Source: 2-12-FULL-35-23 sp965196985
GTDB lineage: Bacteria; Pseudomonadota; Gammaproteobacteria; UBA12402
Reading direction: 5' to 3'
Assembly (NCBI GenBank): GCA_965196985.1
Contig: CBDALO010000214.1
Span: forward strand, 124,001 to 188,000
Length of the DNA: 64,000 bases
Both the position numbers and the translations under genes were made by a program. Shown one piece after another: positions 1-8,801 of this stretch (position 1 is its first letter; every line of letters begins with the position of its first letter). Below the pieces are notes generated by a model. It saw only the letters and a program-made list of their open reading frames with translations, was not told the DNA's origin and made no database searches.

Positions 1-1155
1 AATAACCGCGCATATATGCATCAACACGGCCTGGGTGGCTCAAAAGATTACGCGGCGGCAATAGTGCTTTACGAGAAAGCGATTAAGCTGGGTAATGCCA
101 CTGCGATGCGTAATCGCGCATATATGCATGAACACGGCCTGGGTGGCTCAAAAGATTACGCGGCGGCAATAGCGCTTTACGAGAAAGCGATTGAGCTGGG
201 TGATGCCTGTGCGATGTGTAATCGCGCATATATGCATCAACACGGCCTGGGTGGCTCAAAAGATTCCGCGGCGGCAATAGCGCTTTACGAGAAAGCGATT
301 AAGCTGGGTAATGCCACTGCGATGCGTGACCGCGCATATATGCATCAACTCGGCCTGGGTGGCTCAAAAGATTACGCGGCGGCAATAGTGCTTTACGAGC
401 AAGCGATTAAGCTGGGTAATGCCACTGCGATGAATGACCGCGCATATATGCATCAACACGGCCTGGGTGGCTCAAAAGATTACGCGGCGGCAATAGTGCT
501 TTACGAGCAAGCGATTAAGCTGGGTAATGCCTATGCGATGCGTAATCGCGCATATATGCATCAACACGGCCTGGGTGGCTCAAAAGATTACGTGGCGGCA
601 ATAGTGCTTTACGATCGAGCGGTTGTATCGTTCAGCAACTTCCTAGATCGCGAAATAAGCGATCTTCTGAGCACTGGTAGTCAATTCTTTACGCCGAATA
701 ACTTAATAAATGCTCTTCTTCCACGATTGAAAACTGGAGAAACGGTTTCTACTTCTATTTATCAGTGGTTAATAAGGCATAAAAAAGAGTTACTGAAACA
801 GATTTTAGTTGGCGAGGATGATGATACAGAAAAGTATAAAGTAATTCATTCTGCACTTACTGATCAGGACCATGTTTTATATAAAATATTTTACAAAAAG
901 ACTGGGTTTACACCTGTGGGCGTGGATAAGCCAAAATCAAATTTAGGACAGCTTAGAATAAAACATGATGAGCTTGCTACAAATCTTAACCTTCCTGTAT
1001 ATGACGCAGGTAAATTTATGTCTAACAGTTCAGCGTCTTTTTTTACGAATGCTTCTACTGCTAAAGTTGATACCTGTTGCGAACCAAGAGATGCTGTAGA
1101 TGATTGTGAAGGATATGGGTCGGTTTTTAATAGTATTACAGATGCAGGATTGTAA
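1..1155 (+). CDS. Sel1-like repeat protein, 5' end outside window
   Basis: The frame is open from base 1, so the gene starts upstream of the window; the first in-window ATG at 16 lies inside a repeat. Residues up to about 200 are 36-residue repeats of the Sel1/TPR-like type (GLGGSKDYAAAI, then LYEKAIKLGNA), each predicted to fold as a helical hairpin of an alpha-solenoid that binds proteins. From about base 620 the sequence changes to a non-repeated region of about 180 residues rich in Asn, Ser, Lys and Asp, with a CCEPRDAVDDC stretch near the end and no recognised domain. Sel1 proteins are common as host-interaction proteins or effectors in intracellular bacteria, but that role is inference. 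No signal peptide can be judged because the N-terminus is missing. Confidence 0.85.
   Translation, partial: NNRAYMHQHGLGGSKDYAAAIVLYEKAIKLGNATAMRNRAYMHEHGLGGSKDYAAAIALYEKAIELGDACAMCNRAYMHQHGLGGSKDSAAAIALYEKAIKLGNATAMRDRAYMHQLGLGGSKDYAAAIVLYEQAIKLGNATAMNDRAYMHQHGLGGSKDYAAAIVLYEQAIKLGNAYAMRNRAYMHQHGLGGSKDYVAAIVLYDRAVVSFSNFLDREISDLLSTGSQFFTPNNLINALLPRLKTGETVSTSIYQWLIRHKKELLKQILVGEDDDTEKYKVIHSALTDQDHVLYKIFYKKTGFTPVGVDKPKSNLGQLRIKHDELATNLNLPVYDAGKFMSNSSASFFTNASTAKVDTCCEPRDAVDDCEGYGSVFNSITDAGL
7..618 (+). repeat. Near-identical 108-bp tandem coding repeats
   Basis: The motif CGCGCATATATGCAT recurs at 7, 115, 223, 331, 439 and 547, exactly 108 bp apart: five full units plus a partial sixth. Units differ at only a few bases (for example GAG/CAG in the YEK/YEQ codon), so they arose by recent duplication. 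The array continues out of the window on the left. Such arrays can change copy number by slippage or recombination without breaking the frame. Confidence 0.95.
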
Positions 1156-1196
1156 GAGCCTACCTGGAAAAGAGAAGGCTCTCTTGGGTTTTATTA
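1154..1196 (+). terminator. Possible terminator after the Sel1 gene
   Basis: AGAGCCT just after the stop codon can pair with AGGCTCT at 1176-1182, giving a 7-bp stem with a 14-nt loop. The tail CTTGGGTTTTATTA is only weakly U-rich, so termination here is plausible but not strong. Confidence 0.35.
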
Positions 1197-1872
1197 TATA
1201 GTTCCGGTGAGTTGGTGTGACAGCCTTTTAACTTAAAACTACTCCAGTTGCTTCTAAAATCCAAGCAACTGGAGAGCCAACGCGCGAGGCAGGAAAGCCG
1301 AGGGTTCAGTATATTCCAATCGTAAGATGAGCCTGAAGCAGCATCTGAACAGATGTCACCATGATGGTCCATCGGTTAGTCTTCAGTGCTGATAGTATCA
1401 GCTATTTGCTCTTTTGTTATTCTCTCAAATAACGTCTTCTTTGCTTCCTGCATCTTTTGTGCAGATTCATGATCAGTCAGAGAATACGCTAATTTATCTA
1501 GTCGTTCAAAGGTTTCATTTTCCTTTAAATACTGCTCAGCATTTTCAATTGATTTGAACTTTTCGTAAGGAGTCATAATGGCCTCGTAAGGGTAAAGTTT
1601 AGTTTGCTTACCCTTGCTATTAATGCTGGTTACAGGGAAGTAACAAGGTCTGTGAAAATTAATATAGTCGTTAAAATGCTGGTTATAGAATTCATTAATT
1701 TGCGGGGCAAAACGTTGTTGAATATGTATGTAGCCAAAATGCTTTCTAACAACCGAGCCATTTTTACTTTCCACCAAACCGTTGTCATTACTATGCCTTG
1801 GCCTCGATTTAGTGAGTTCAATAAATAACTTTTGCAATAGTTTAGCTACATGCTGATTAATGTACTCTGAGC
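1197..1872 (-). mobile_element. Remnant of an integrase-type IS
   Basis: This holds the 3' part of an rve/DDE integrase-like transposase gene plus about 180 bp of non-coding tail (1197-1375). It is cut at 1872, where an ISKra4-type copy begins with GGGTGCTGCC. The tail carries the self-complementary pair CCAGTTGCTT and AAGCAACTGG at 1244-1272. No ORF in the tail looks like a protein. The other IS end is not present. Confidence 0.6.
1376..1872 (-). pseudogene. Integrase/DDE transposase, C-terminal fragment
   Basis: The frame is open up to the ISKra4 junction at 1872, upstream of the first in-frame start-like codon (TTG at 1837), so the gene is truncated at its 5' end. The remaining roughly 165 residues carry SRPRHSNDNGLVESKNGSVV, which resembles the part of rve-type integrases around the catalytic Glu (xDNxxVExxN), followed by a lysine- and glutamate-rich tail. 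The first catalytic Asp is missing, so it cannot be active. Family assignment is from motif memory, not a search. Confidence 0.7.
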
Positions 1873-2331
1873 GGGTGCTGCCTTTATATAATGTAGAATA
1901 TATAGCATAATATACACTTTAACATGATGAAGGATGGTGTTTGGATGTCAGCTAGAATTATCTCTGATGAAAATAATGAATTAACTATTGAACTCAAGCT
2001 TCCACTAAAAGGATCTATGCTTGAATGTGAGGACGCAATTCTTGATGGGCTTAATGAGGTTGGAACATTAGCCACTGAAAAAGCATTAAGTAAGTTTGAT
2101 GCAGATGGCTCTCCTATCCATGTTGGAAAAATAAAGCTAACAGCACGAAGTAGAGATGAAGCAAATTACCAAACGCCTTATGGAGTTGCTCGAGTTAAGC
2201 GTTATGTTTATCAAACCTCTAAAGGCGGGAAGATCTTTTGTCCTTTAGAAGATAAGGCTAGAATTATCCAAGGATCAACACCGCGATTTGCAAAAATAAT
2301 CTCACATAAATACTCAAACTTACCTGCTCCT
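1873..2331 (+). mobile_element. ISKra4-type element, truncated copy A
   Basis: It begins with the terminal repeat GGGTGCTGCCTTTATATAAT and encodes the first about 129 residues of the same transposase found in copy B (ATG at 1945). It stops at 2331 where copy B starts. The rest of copy A is absent from the far side of copy B, where topB sequence follows instead, so a deletion or recombination has also occurred. Confidence 0.85.
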
Positions 2332-3718
2332 GGGTGCTGCCTTTATATAATGTAGAAAATATAGCATAATATACACTTTAACTTGATTACGGATGGTGTT
2401 TGGATGTTAGCTAGAATTCTCTCTGATGAAAATAATGAATTAACTATTGAGCTCAAGCTTCCACTAAAAGGATCCATGCTTGAATGTGAGGATGCAATTC
2501 TTGACGGCCTTAATGAGGTTGGAACATTAGCCACTGAAAAAGCTTTAAGTAAGTTTGATGCAGATGGCTCTCCTATCCATGTTGGAAAAATAAAGCTAAC
2601 AGCACGAAGTAGAGATGAAGCAAATTACCAAACGCCTTATGGAGTTGCTCGAGTTAAGCGTTATGTTTATCAAACCTCTAAAGGCGGGAAGATCTTTTGT
2701 CCTTTAGAAGATAAGGCTAGAATTATCCAAGGATCAACACCGCGATTTGCAAAAATAATCTCACATAAATACTCAAACTTACCTGCTCCTAGTGTTATTG
2801 ATGATCTCAAGGTCAATCATAACCGTAAAATCTCACATTCATACTTGCAACGGGCAACTGATTTTGTTGGCGGTATTGCACAAGCCAAAGAGGCTGAGTG
2901 GGAATATGAAGAGCCAAAGCTTGATGCAGGCATTGAGATGCTAAGTATTAGCTTAGATGGTGCATATGTTCTCACCGTTGATGATGGTTATAGAGAGAGC
3001 ATGGTTGGAACTATTTCCATGTATGATAAGCATGGTGCACGCCTGCACACAACCTACGTTGCAGCATCACCAGAATATGGAAAAGATGAATTCTTTAATA
3101 GGCTTGAAAAGGAAATAAAGCTGAAAAAGAAATATTACCCTGATGCTAAAACAATTGGCGTTGCTGATGGAGCAAAAAATAATTGGCCATTTCTAAAAAA
3201 ACATACTGATACGCAAATTTTAGATTTTTGGCATGCAACTGAATATCTCGGCGAAGCATCAAAGGCAGTATTTACCAAAAAATCTGAAAGAGATGAGCGT
3301 GATGTTTGGCTCGAAGAGAGATGTCATGACTTAAAGCACAAGAAAGGTGCGGCAGGTAGAATACTTGCTGAGCTTAAAGAGCATCTAAATAAAAAACTGA
3401 ATAAATCGCTTAGAGAAAAGCTAGAAGGAACAATTACGTATTTTGAAAATAATATTAAAGAAAAGCGAATGTCGTATCATAATTTGATTAAGCAGAATGC
3501 ACCAATTGGCTCTGGCGTCACTGAAGCAGCATGTAAAACAATTGTTAAACAAAGATTAGGCGGATCAGGAATGCGCTGGAAAGACAAGGGAATGAAAATC
3601 GTTTTATGCTTGAGAACACTAGTAAAGACTAAAGGCAGATGGGATCAGTTTTGGGAGAAGGTCAATGATTTTGGCGTGCCAGCAGTAATATAGCCTACAT
3701 TATATAGAGGCAGCACCC
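2332..3718 (+). mobile_element. ISKra4-type element, full-length copy B
   Basis: The left end GGGTGCTGCCTTTATATAAT matches the inverted right end at about 3695-3718 (TATATAGAGGCAGCACCC) as terminal inverted repeats. It holds one complete transposase gene. The left flank ends in CTCCT and the right flank starts with CTCCT, which looks like a 5-bp target duplication, although the left flank is copy A and the right flank is topB. Partial relatives lie at 1873-2331 and 48436-48807. Confidence 0.85.
2404..3693 (+). CDS. ISKra4-family transposase
   Basis: A DDE transposase of about 429 residues. Visible acidic residues are in LSISLDGAYV (D), GVADGAKNNW (D) and the C-terminal signature PIGSGVTEAACKTIVKQRL (E), followed by GSGMRWK and GRWDQFW, typical of the ISKra4/ISLre2 group. 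The ATG at 2404 is preferred over the upstream TTG at 2383 because the other copies share the frame from this ATG. The frame is intact, so this copy could be active and could act in trans on the truncated copies. Confidence 0.85.
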   Translation: MLARILSDENNELTIELKLPLKGSMLECEDAILDGLNEVGTLATEKALSKFDADGSPIHVGKIKLTARSRDEANYQTPYGVARVKRYVYQTSKGGKIFCPLEDKARIIQGSTPRFAKIISHKYSNLPAPSVIDDLKVNHNRKISHSYLQRATDFVGGIAQAKEAEWEYEEPKLDAGIEMLSISLDGAYVLTVDDGYRESMVGTISMYDKHGARLHTTYVAASPEYGKDEFFNRLEKEIKLKKKYYPDAKTIGVADGAKNNWPFLKKHTDTQILDFWHATEYLGEASKAVFTKKSERDERDVWLEERCHDLKHKKGAAGRILAELKEHLNKKLNKSLREKLEGTITYFENNIKEKRMSYHNLIKQNAPIGSGVTEAACKTIVKQRLGGSGMRWKDKGMKIVLCLRTLVKTKGRWDQFWEKVNDFGVPAVI

Positions 3719-4140
3719 CTCCTGGAACACCAAACAACGCGGTGGTTGCCATGGTCATGTTCATCCCAATAAGCCAATCCGCACGTTGTCGGCCTAAGCC
3801 GGACAAGTACAACGAATAGGTCGACTCATTCGGTTGGAGCGAGGCTAAGCCTTTGCGAATCGAGGCTTCATCTAAGGCTGATAACCACAGCCGTTGAATG
3901 CTTCCCTCATACTGGCAATAGGCCAGCACCTCGCGACCAATGACATCGCCTTCACGATCCGCATCGGTGGCAATCACAACCTGATTGGCTTTTTTCAGTA
4001 AGGCTTGTAAGACCTTAAACTGTTTGATTGTTTTTGGTTTGGGTTGCAAAACCCATTGCTCCGGTACGACTGGTAACACCGATAATCGCCACGGGCTGAG
4101 GTTGTCGCAATACTGCTCCGGTGGGGCGAGTTCTAATAAG
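3719..4140 (-). pseudogene. topB: DNA topoisomerase III, internal fragment
   Basis: Translation on the minus strand gives YLLELAPPEQY, then VIATDADREGDVIGREVL (the TOPRIM DxD motif) and LSGLGRQRADWLIGMNMT, all characteristic of TopB near the start of the enzyme. The gene is cut at 3719 by ISKra4 copy B, with everything downstream lost, and at about 4140 by the IS630 element. Its start lies at 6126-6213. The active-site tyrosine domain is absent, so no enzyme is made. TopB genes are usual companions of this family of conjugative elements. Confidence 0.85.
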
Positions 4141-4825
4141 TACCTAGGCAAAAGTAATCCGGTATTTTTGGCCGACATTCATAAGGACTTCCTCCAGAGC
4201 GCTCACTAGGGATTCAATATTTTTATAGGCATCAAATCTGAGCCATTGGTACTTTATGAATCTCCATAAAATTTCAATTAGATTTAATTCAGGAGAATAG
4301 CTCGGTAAAAACCTAACAAATACGCCAGCTTGTTCCCATTCTGGAATTTTCTCTTTAAAAACTGCGGCGGTATGTATAGAGGCGTTATCAATGACAACGT
4401 AAGTAGGTTTGCTTACACTTTTTACAAAATTATCGAAACAAGCAACCACCACATCAGCCGTTACGGAGCAGTTAAAAACATATGGCTCTAATTGACAGTC
4501 TAAATTCATAAAACCCAATATATTAACTCGCCTCGAATGTGACGATGGAAGTTCAATTGTACGCCCCTTCTCTTGCCAAGCATAAGGAATTGGAGGGGTT
4601 AGATCATGCCCCGCTTCATCGAAATAGCATAAGTTAATTTTACCACTTTTGTGCTGTTCTTTTAGCAAGTCGATTTCTGCTTTAGCTTGCTCAAATTTAG
4701 CCTGATCACGCATACTTGCTAGGCTTTTTCTAGCTCTTCTCCAACTAAAATTACTAGCTTTAACAATACGCTTCAATGTATCAATACTTAATGTTTTATT
4801 GACCTTTTCGCATAATATAGCTAGT

Positions 4826-5785
4826 AGACCTTCTGCGAAACTAAATACTGGGCGAGCTTATGCTCGTTTGTAGTTTTAGAATCCGGCTTGAAGATTGAGA
4901 ATCCCAGCAATAATATTAAATCTCATATTGTGTTTTCTGCGAAAATTCCTATACACCTCCCCAAGAATGCGGAATTTTTTAAATTTTGAGAATTGATGTT
5001 CAACCCTAATACGGATCTTGCTGTGATTACGGTTATCCTCTTTTTGTTGAGTAGTTAATTTGCCGCCTTTGGGCTTTTTATGAGGTAAGTTAACCAAGGG
5101 GTCAGTATGTTGAATTCCTTGGTATCCTAGATCAGCATATTTTTCTGCTGGTGGCAGTGGGCTGCCACGTTGTCGGATCTTAATATCATGAACCCTCCCA
5201 GGCATTGTTTGAGAGACGTTGATTATTTTTCCGGATGTACTCATTGCTATCTCCACCTTTTGAGTATGTCTTTTCTTTTTACCAGAATAATAATCTTTAC
5301 GTGGCTTCTTCTTTTTGGGGCGCTGAATAGGCTGCTCCGTTACATCCATTAATATAGCGCAAACCGCATCTTCTGTTAGGGTTCTGTCTTTTTTAATATG
5401 AATATGCTTGGCCACTAAGGGTTCTAAGCGTTTAAATAAGCGGCAGACATTACTGTCATCCAAACCAACAAAGTAACCTAAGAATTCATGTGTTACATAA
5501 GTGCGATAGTACATCATGAGAAGCAAAAGGCGATCATGGTGCGTGGTGAGTTTCGGGCGCCTTCCCAGCTTACTAAACTCATCATCAAGTGATGACTTCA
5601 CTTGTTGGTGTATCGTTTCAAAATCATCAAGGGTCAAACCAGTTAACTTTTTAAAAATACGCGGGCGGTTACTGAGTTGCTGATAGCTTAATAGCATATG
5701 CCTTTCCATGAATGATTATTAATCAGGCAATTATAAGCAAATTTTAGCTAGTTTCTAGAACTGCCCTTAGTTACGCAGAAGGTCT
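4826..5785 (-). mobile_element. IS5-family element, 960 bp
   Basis: The terminal inverted repeats are AGACCTTCTGCGAAACTAA (left) and AGACCTTCTGCGTAACTAA (right end, reverse complement). It is flanked by the 3-bp direct repeat AGT at 4823-4825 and 5786-5788. It interrupts the IS630 transposase gene and looks complete. Confidence 0.85.
4876..5709 (-). CDS. IS5-family transposase (DDE_4 type)
   Basis: A 277-residue transposase. The N-terminal half contains a helix-turn-helix region, MMYYRTYVTHEFLGYFVGL. The catalytic triad is visible as AILMDVTEQPIQRP (D), KYADLGYQG (D) and RVEHQFSKFKKF (E). The reading frame is uninterrupted and the ATG lies just inside the right terminal repeat, as usual for such compact elements. 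It is likely functional. Confidence 0.85.
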   Translation of the reverse strand: MERHMLLSYQQLSNRPRIFKKLTGLTLDDFETIHQQVKSSLDDEFSKLGRRPKLTTHHDRLLLLMMYYRTYVTHEFLGYFVGLDDSNVCRLFKRLEPLVAKHIHIKKDRTLTEDAVCAILMDVTEQPIQRPKKKKPRKDYYSGKKKRHTQKVEIAMSTSGKIINVSQTMPGRVHDIKIRQRGSPLPPAEKYADLGYQGIQHTDPLVNLPHKKPKGGKLTTQQKEDNRNHSKIRIRVEHQFSKFKKFRILGEVYRNFRRKHNMRFNIIAGILNLQAGF

Positions 5786-6125
5786 AGTGCTTGCTTCATA
5801 CTTCGTGGAGACGACTTAACCACCTCTATGGCGTCAGCTTTTTCACCATCGGTTAAAATTTCAGGACGTCCACTCCGTTCTTCATCTAATAATCCTGATA
5901 AGCCCTTATGTTCCCACCGGTTAAACCATTGTGAAATGGTGTCCGCCTGTGAAATAAAAAAGACTGCGGCAAGCTCTTTTCTGCTAAATCCAGCGTCGCT
6001 TAATAGAACAGCATGTGCACGCATTCTTGCTCTATGGTTAGGGTGGTGCTTTATTACCTCATGCAGTGTGTCTGTAGCTTCTGGTGATAATTTGGAAACA
6101 AATTTCAAACTAACCGCCTATTCAT

Positions 6126-6213
6126 TAGCCGTCTTGTTTTTCATGCACGCCTAAGACACGGGCAATGTCTTTGGCTTGTGCAAGGGTTTTTCGCACAGGT
6201 ATAACGTGGTCAT
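6126..6213 (-). pseudogene. topB: DNA topoisomerase III, N-terminal fragment
   Basis: From the ATG at 6213, preceded by an AAGGAAAATTCT ribosome binding site, translation gives MTTLYLCEKP, the TopB N-terminal TOPRIM strand. One base is then missing near 6180: the next frame reads AQAKDIARVLGVHEKQDG, clearly the continuation. The IS630 element follows at the TA at 6126. The gene is therefore broken by a frameshift, IS630 and ISKra4. The 85 bp upstream (6214-6298) hold only its leader. Confidence 0.8.
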
Positions 6214-6298
6214 AGAATTTTCCTTTTTAAAAAATAAGTCACCAAGTTTGTTTGATTAATGAAGGGAGATTGTTTGACATGACCCCTGAAGACCCACT

Positions 6299-6925
6299 TC
6301 ATGCTGTCACCTCCAAGCGATCTAAATAATCGCTAATTTGATACGAGGACAGTTCGAGTCCATGATCACCCGTTAAGTAGTGAGCAATCTGCTGGACTTC
6401 GTCTGGGGTGAATGACAGCCAATCACGTGGTTTTAACGAGGCTGCGCCAATACGCTGCATCACTTGCAGCAAGGGCTTACTGTAACCGCGTTGCTTCTTA
6501 ATACGTTGGGTACGCTTTTTAAAGAGTTTAAACGTGTAGCACGCTTCTAATAAAACCTGCAATTGATCGTGTAAAACTAACAAGTGATAAAAATCAGCCC
6601 CTAGCGCAGAACGTAACACCAATTGCGAGCCTGCTTGATTTCCCGCACGAAATAAACTTTTTAAGGAAACCTGCTTTTTCACAAACTTACCCAAGCGTTG
6701 GCATTGATTCGAATAAAAGCGTTCAATGCGGATAAAATTCGCTTGCCAATCAGCTAACGCTAACAACAAGGCAGGGTTTTCCTGCCACACCACTGCCTGT
6801 GAAGTACGGTTTAATCGGTTAAGAGTAGCACTCACACGAGTACGACTTGCATTAAGCGGTGACATCAGTAACCAATGCGTGCTCGGTGAGCATGGCTGAA
6901 ATTGAATAGTGGTTCTCATACGCAC
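6299..6925 (-). CDS. Unknown protein at the end of the conjugation operon
   Basis: A 208-residue soluble protein, rich in Arg, Gln and Leu, with no signal peptide or membrane segment. A basic stretch, KLFKKRTQRIKKQRG, lies in the middle. The C-terminus (PDEVQQIAHYLTGDHGLELSSY) may be a small helical domain. The start overlaps the end of the upstream gene by about 10 bp, indicating translational coupling in the same operon. No family is recognised. The basic character would allow DNA binding, but that is inference. Confidence 0.7.
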   Translation of the reverse strand: MRMRTTIQFQPCSPSTHWLLMSPLNASRTRVSATLNRLNRTSQAVVWQENPALLLALADWQANFIRIERFYSNQCQRLGKFVKKQVSLKSLFRAGNQAGSQLVLRSALGADFYHLLVLHDQLQVLLEACYTFKLFKKRTQRIKKQRGYSKPLLQVMQRIGAASLKPRDWLSFTPDEVQQIAHYLTGDHGLELSSYQISDYLDRLEVTA

Positions 6926-8256
6926 TCCTCAAGGGTTGCTTGATCGGGTAACGGGGCGGGCTTTGCTAAGGGTTGGTCCAATAACACCCGCGTTAACGGC
7001 GTGAGGGTTTCACCAGCTACTAAGCGATACGGCAAACCATCCGAATCCCCTAGCTCGACCAGCTCACGCTTGAGTGCGCCCACGTCCACTTGTGCCTTGC
7101 GTGAGAAATCTTGCCACCCCGCCTCGGCCACAAACACCGTGTTGCAATCAAACTGCTCACTGGTATAAAAAAACCGTCCCGCATTAACCGGCTGTCGTTT
7201 AAGCTGGCGCACCAACCACGTTTGGTATTTCTGATAGGCCAGCGAACCGCTTGCCTCACTTGCTTGTTGTACCGGTGGGTGCTCGGTACTGGATGGCACT
7301 GCTTCCTGGACAGACGCGACTTTGGCTTTTTTCGCTTTGCTTTTTTTCTTTTTCGCGGACTTGGGTTTTTCAGGTGAAGTTGTAGCCGAGACGGTTGCCG
7401 GTGCGGTGTCCACTTTAACTTCAATCTCCGATGACAAAGGAGTAGGTGGCGTTTCAACCGGCGAAGCCTCACCCGCCGTACTCACCGCAACCGTCACCGC
7501 CTCACCCTGCTCTGCTGCTTTCTTGCGTTTTTTCTTTTTCTTCGACTTTTTCGGATTAGCCAATAAGCGTGGTGATAACGCCCCGCGTAAAAAAAGATCC
7601 ACGTCACGGTTAAACACTAACGGCGCAGGTTCTTCCGCCACTAACACACTCAGCTCATACAACCGGTAGCTTTCTCGAAACAACAAGCTAAACAAGCGGG
7701 TAAGCGGAAAGGCATCAAACACCCCTCGATACGGTGAGACCGGCTGACCAAAGACTTGCGTGCGGGCTTCTTCTTTTAAGACTCGCATCACACTCACCAC
7801 AAACAATAACGCCACTACCGCATGATCACGGTTGCGCTGTTCTTGTACTTGATACAACACACTATTGGGAAAAGCTCGATCAAAGGTTTGTCGCACGGCT
7901 TGCACAATCTGATGCGCCCATACTTGCAAGGCTTCGGCTTCGAGCTTTTTCGACTGGCGCACATAACAATGCGTGAGACTCGGCAATAAGCCGTTGCGAT
8001 ATAAGTTTAACGCTTGTTGTGGCATCAAGGCTTCGAGTGTGGCGTGTTCAGGAAACAACGCGTCACCGTCCTGTTGATCACCATCGACTTTGACTAACAG
8101 CGCGAAGGCCACACCGGCCAAGACCAACAAACCCATCACGATCAGCCACGTCAGCACACCAGCCCCAGAGAAAAAAATCAGATCTAAAAGCGTCAAGCTC
8201 GCGCTGAGCACTAACAACCAAAAAAGCGCATGATGACCTTTTTTAACGTCTTTCAT
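6916..8256 (-). CDS. Membrane-anchored protein with lysine-rich linker
   Basis: A protein of 446 residues. Residues 10-55 form two membrane segments (ALFWLLVLSASLTLL and LTWLIVMGLLVLAGVAFALL). A helical domain of about 180 residues follows, then a very basic, low-complexity linker (KKSKKKKKRKKAA, and a second block KKKKSKAKKAK). The last about 110 residues (YQKYQTWLVRQL, then VNAGRFFYTSEQF and VFVAEAGWQDFS) weakly resemble the winged-helix C-terminal domain of MOBH TraI relaxases, but no relaxase catalytic region is seen. The ATG overlaps the upstream stop by 4 bp. A DNA-binding accessory factor at the membrane is a reasonable guess. Confidence 0.65.
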   Translation of the reverse strand: MKDVKKGHHALFWLLVLSASLTLLDLIFFSGAGVLTWLIVMGLLVLAGVAFALLVKVDGDQQDGDALFPEHATLEALMPQQALNLYRNGLLPSLTHCYVRQSKKLEAEALQVWAHQIVQAVRQTFDRAFPNSVLYQVQEQRNRDHAVVALLFVVSVMRVLKEEARTQVFGQPVSPYRGVFDAFPLTRLFSLLFRESYRLYELSVLVAEEPAPLVFNRDVDLFLRGALSPRLLANPKKSKKKKKRKKAAEQGEAVTVAVSTAGEASPVETPPTPLSSEIEVKVDTAPATVSATTSPEKPKSAKKKKSKAKKAKVASVQEAVPSSTEHPPVQQASEASGSLAYQKYQTWLVRQLKRQPVNAGRFFYTSEQFDCNTVFVAEAGWQDFSRKAQVDVGALKRELVELGDSDGLPYRLVAGETLTPLTRVLLDQPLAKPAPLPDQATLEECV

Positions 8257-8801
8257 TGTGACACCTCTTGAATAACTGTGAGTAATTGCCGTAGTGAGAC
8301 TTCCCCACGCAACACCTGTGCGTGCTGCGGATGCTCAGTCTGGCCAATGAGTAATAACGGCGTCCCACTCTGCGCTTGTTGTAATAACGCGAGTCCTTGA
8401 TCAAGCTGATGTTTGACCCACCTTTGATGCAGCTCTCGCACCCACCCAGGATGCGCGTGTAACAGCTTACGCACGATGGGCAACGGATTCGCTGCGTGAT
8501 CGATTAAGGCGTGATGAAAACGCGCCACGTCACCGTGATGACGCGCCAGCACGAACACACTCGCTGCTTCAATGAGTGAGCGTTGATTGATGAGTGGAAC
8601 CGGCATCACCACCACTTTAAGCTGCGGGTCGTGCTCAATCAGCCAATCAATCGAAGGTTGTAAGTGCAGACAATGCACGCATTGATAATCCATCACTTCC
8701 ACCAGTGTCACCGCACCTTTAGGATTGCCGAGCACAATCCCTGCCTGCGCCACACTCAGCAGTAACCCTAAACTCAACACCACAACGACTTTACGCCACA
8801 T
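8253..8801 (-). CDS. DsbA-like periplasmic thiol oxidoreductase
   Basis: The product is about 182 residues from the ATG at 8801 (an upstream in-frame start at 8831 would run deep into traD). The N-terminus is a signal peptide (VVVVLSLGLLLSVAQAG). Next comes EVMDYQCVHCLHL, a thioredoxin-fold CxxC active site with the CVHC dipeptide, and later a cis-Pro-like GTPLLLIGQ. DsbA and DsbC homologues encoded in conjugation operons help disulfide formation in the periplasmic T4SS and pilus proteins, several of which here contain cysteines. It overlaps traD by about 10 bp. Confidence 0.8.
   Translation of the reverse strand: MWRKVVVVLSLGLLLSVAQAGIVLGNPKGAVTLVEVMDYQCVHCLHLQPSIDWLIEHDPQLKVVVMPVPLINQRSLIEAASVFVLARHHGDVARFHHALIDHAANPLPIVRKLLHAHPGWVRELHQRWVKHQLDQGLALLQQAQSGTPLLLIGQTEHPQHAQVLRGEVSLRQLLTVIQEVSQ

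Larger units (their letters stand above)
4144..6108 (-). pseudogene. IS630-family transposase, split by IS5
   Basis: The N-terminal part (5789-6108) is a helix-turn-helix domain (RKELAAVFFISQADTISQW). The C-terminal part (4144-4825) has the DDE_3 core: NLCYFDEAGHDL, VVIDNASIHTA and SPELNLIEILWRFIK. Removing the IS5 element and one copy of the 3-bp duplication joins them in frame as MKQALAILCEK. The gene was therefore intact until the IS5 insertion and now encodes only separate halves. Confidence 0.85.
4141..6125 (-). mobile_element. IS630-family element inside topB, carrying an IS5 insertion
   Basis: The element separates the two topB pieces. The outer boundaries are approximate: TA dinucleotides lie at both topB junctions (6126-6127 and about 4134 or 4141), as expected for IS630 TA targets, but the terminal repeats are too weak to fix the ends by eye. 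About 20 topB residues expected between the two pieces are missing, so a small deletion accompanied or followed insertion. Its transposase gene is interrupted by the IS5-type element at 4826-5785. Confidence 0.75.

Noticed and set aside
83..277. Minus-strand ORF within the Sel1 repeats
   Set aside because: It is the antisense shadow of the tandem repeats and has a repetitive, non-protein-like composition.
7..618. CRISPR array in the 108-bp repeats
   Set aside because: Repeats are contiguous, coding and without spacers.
1160..1372. 70-codon minus ORF after the Sel1 gene
   Set aside because: Covers the terminator-like hairpin and an IS tail, has no ribosome binding site and an odd composition.
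7050..7472. 140-codon minus ORF inside the Lys-rich membrane protein
   Set aside because: Alternate frame of the Lys-rich linker; very Arg-rich, no start signal.
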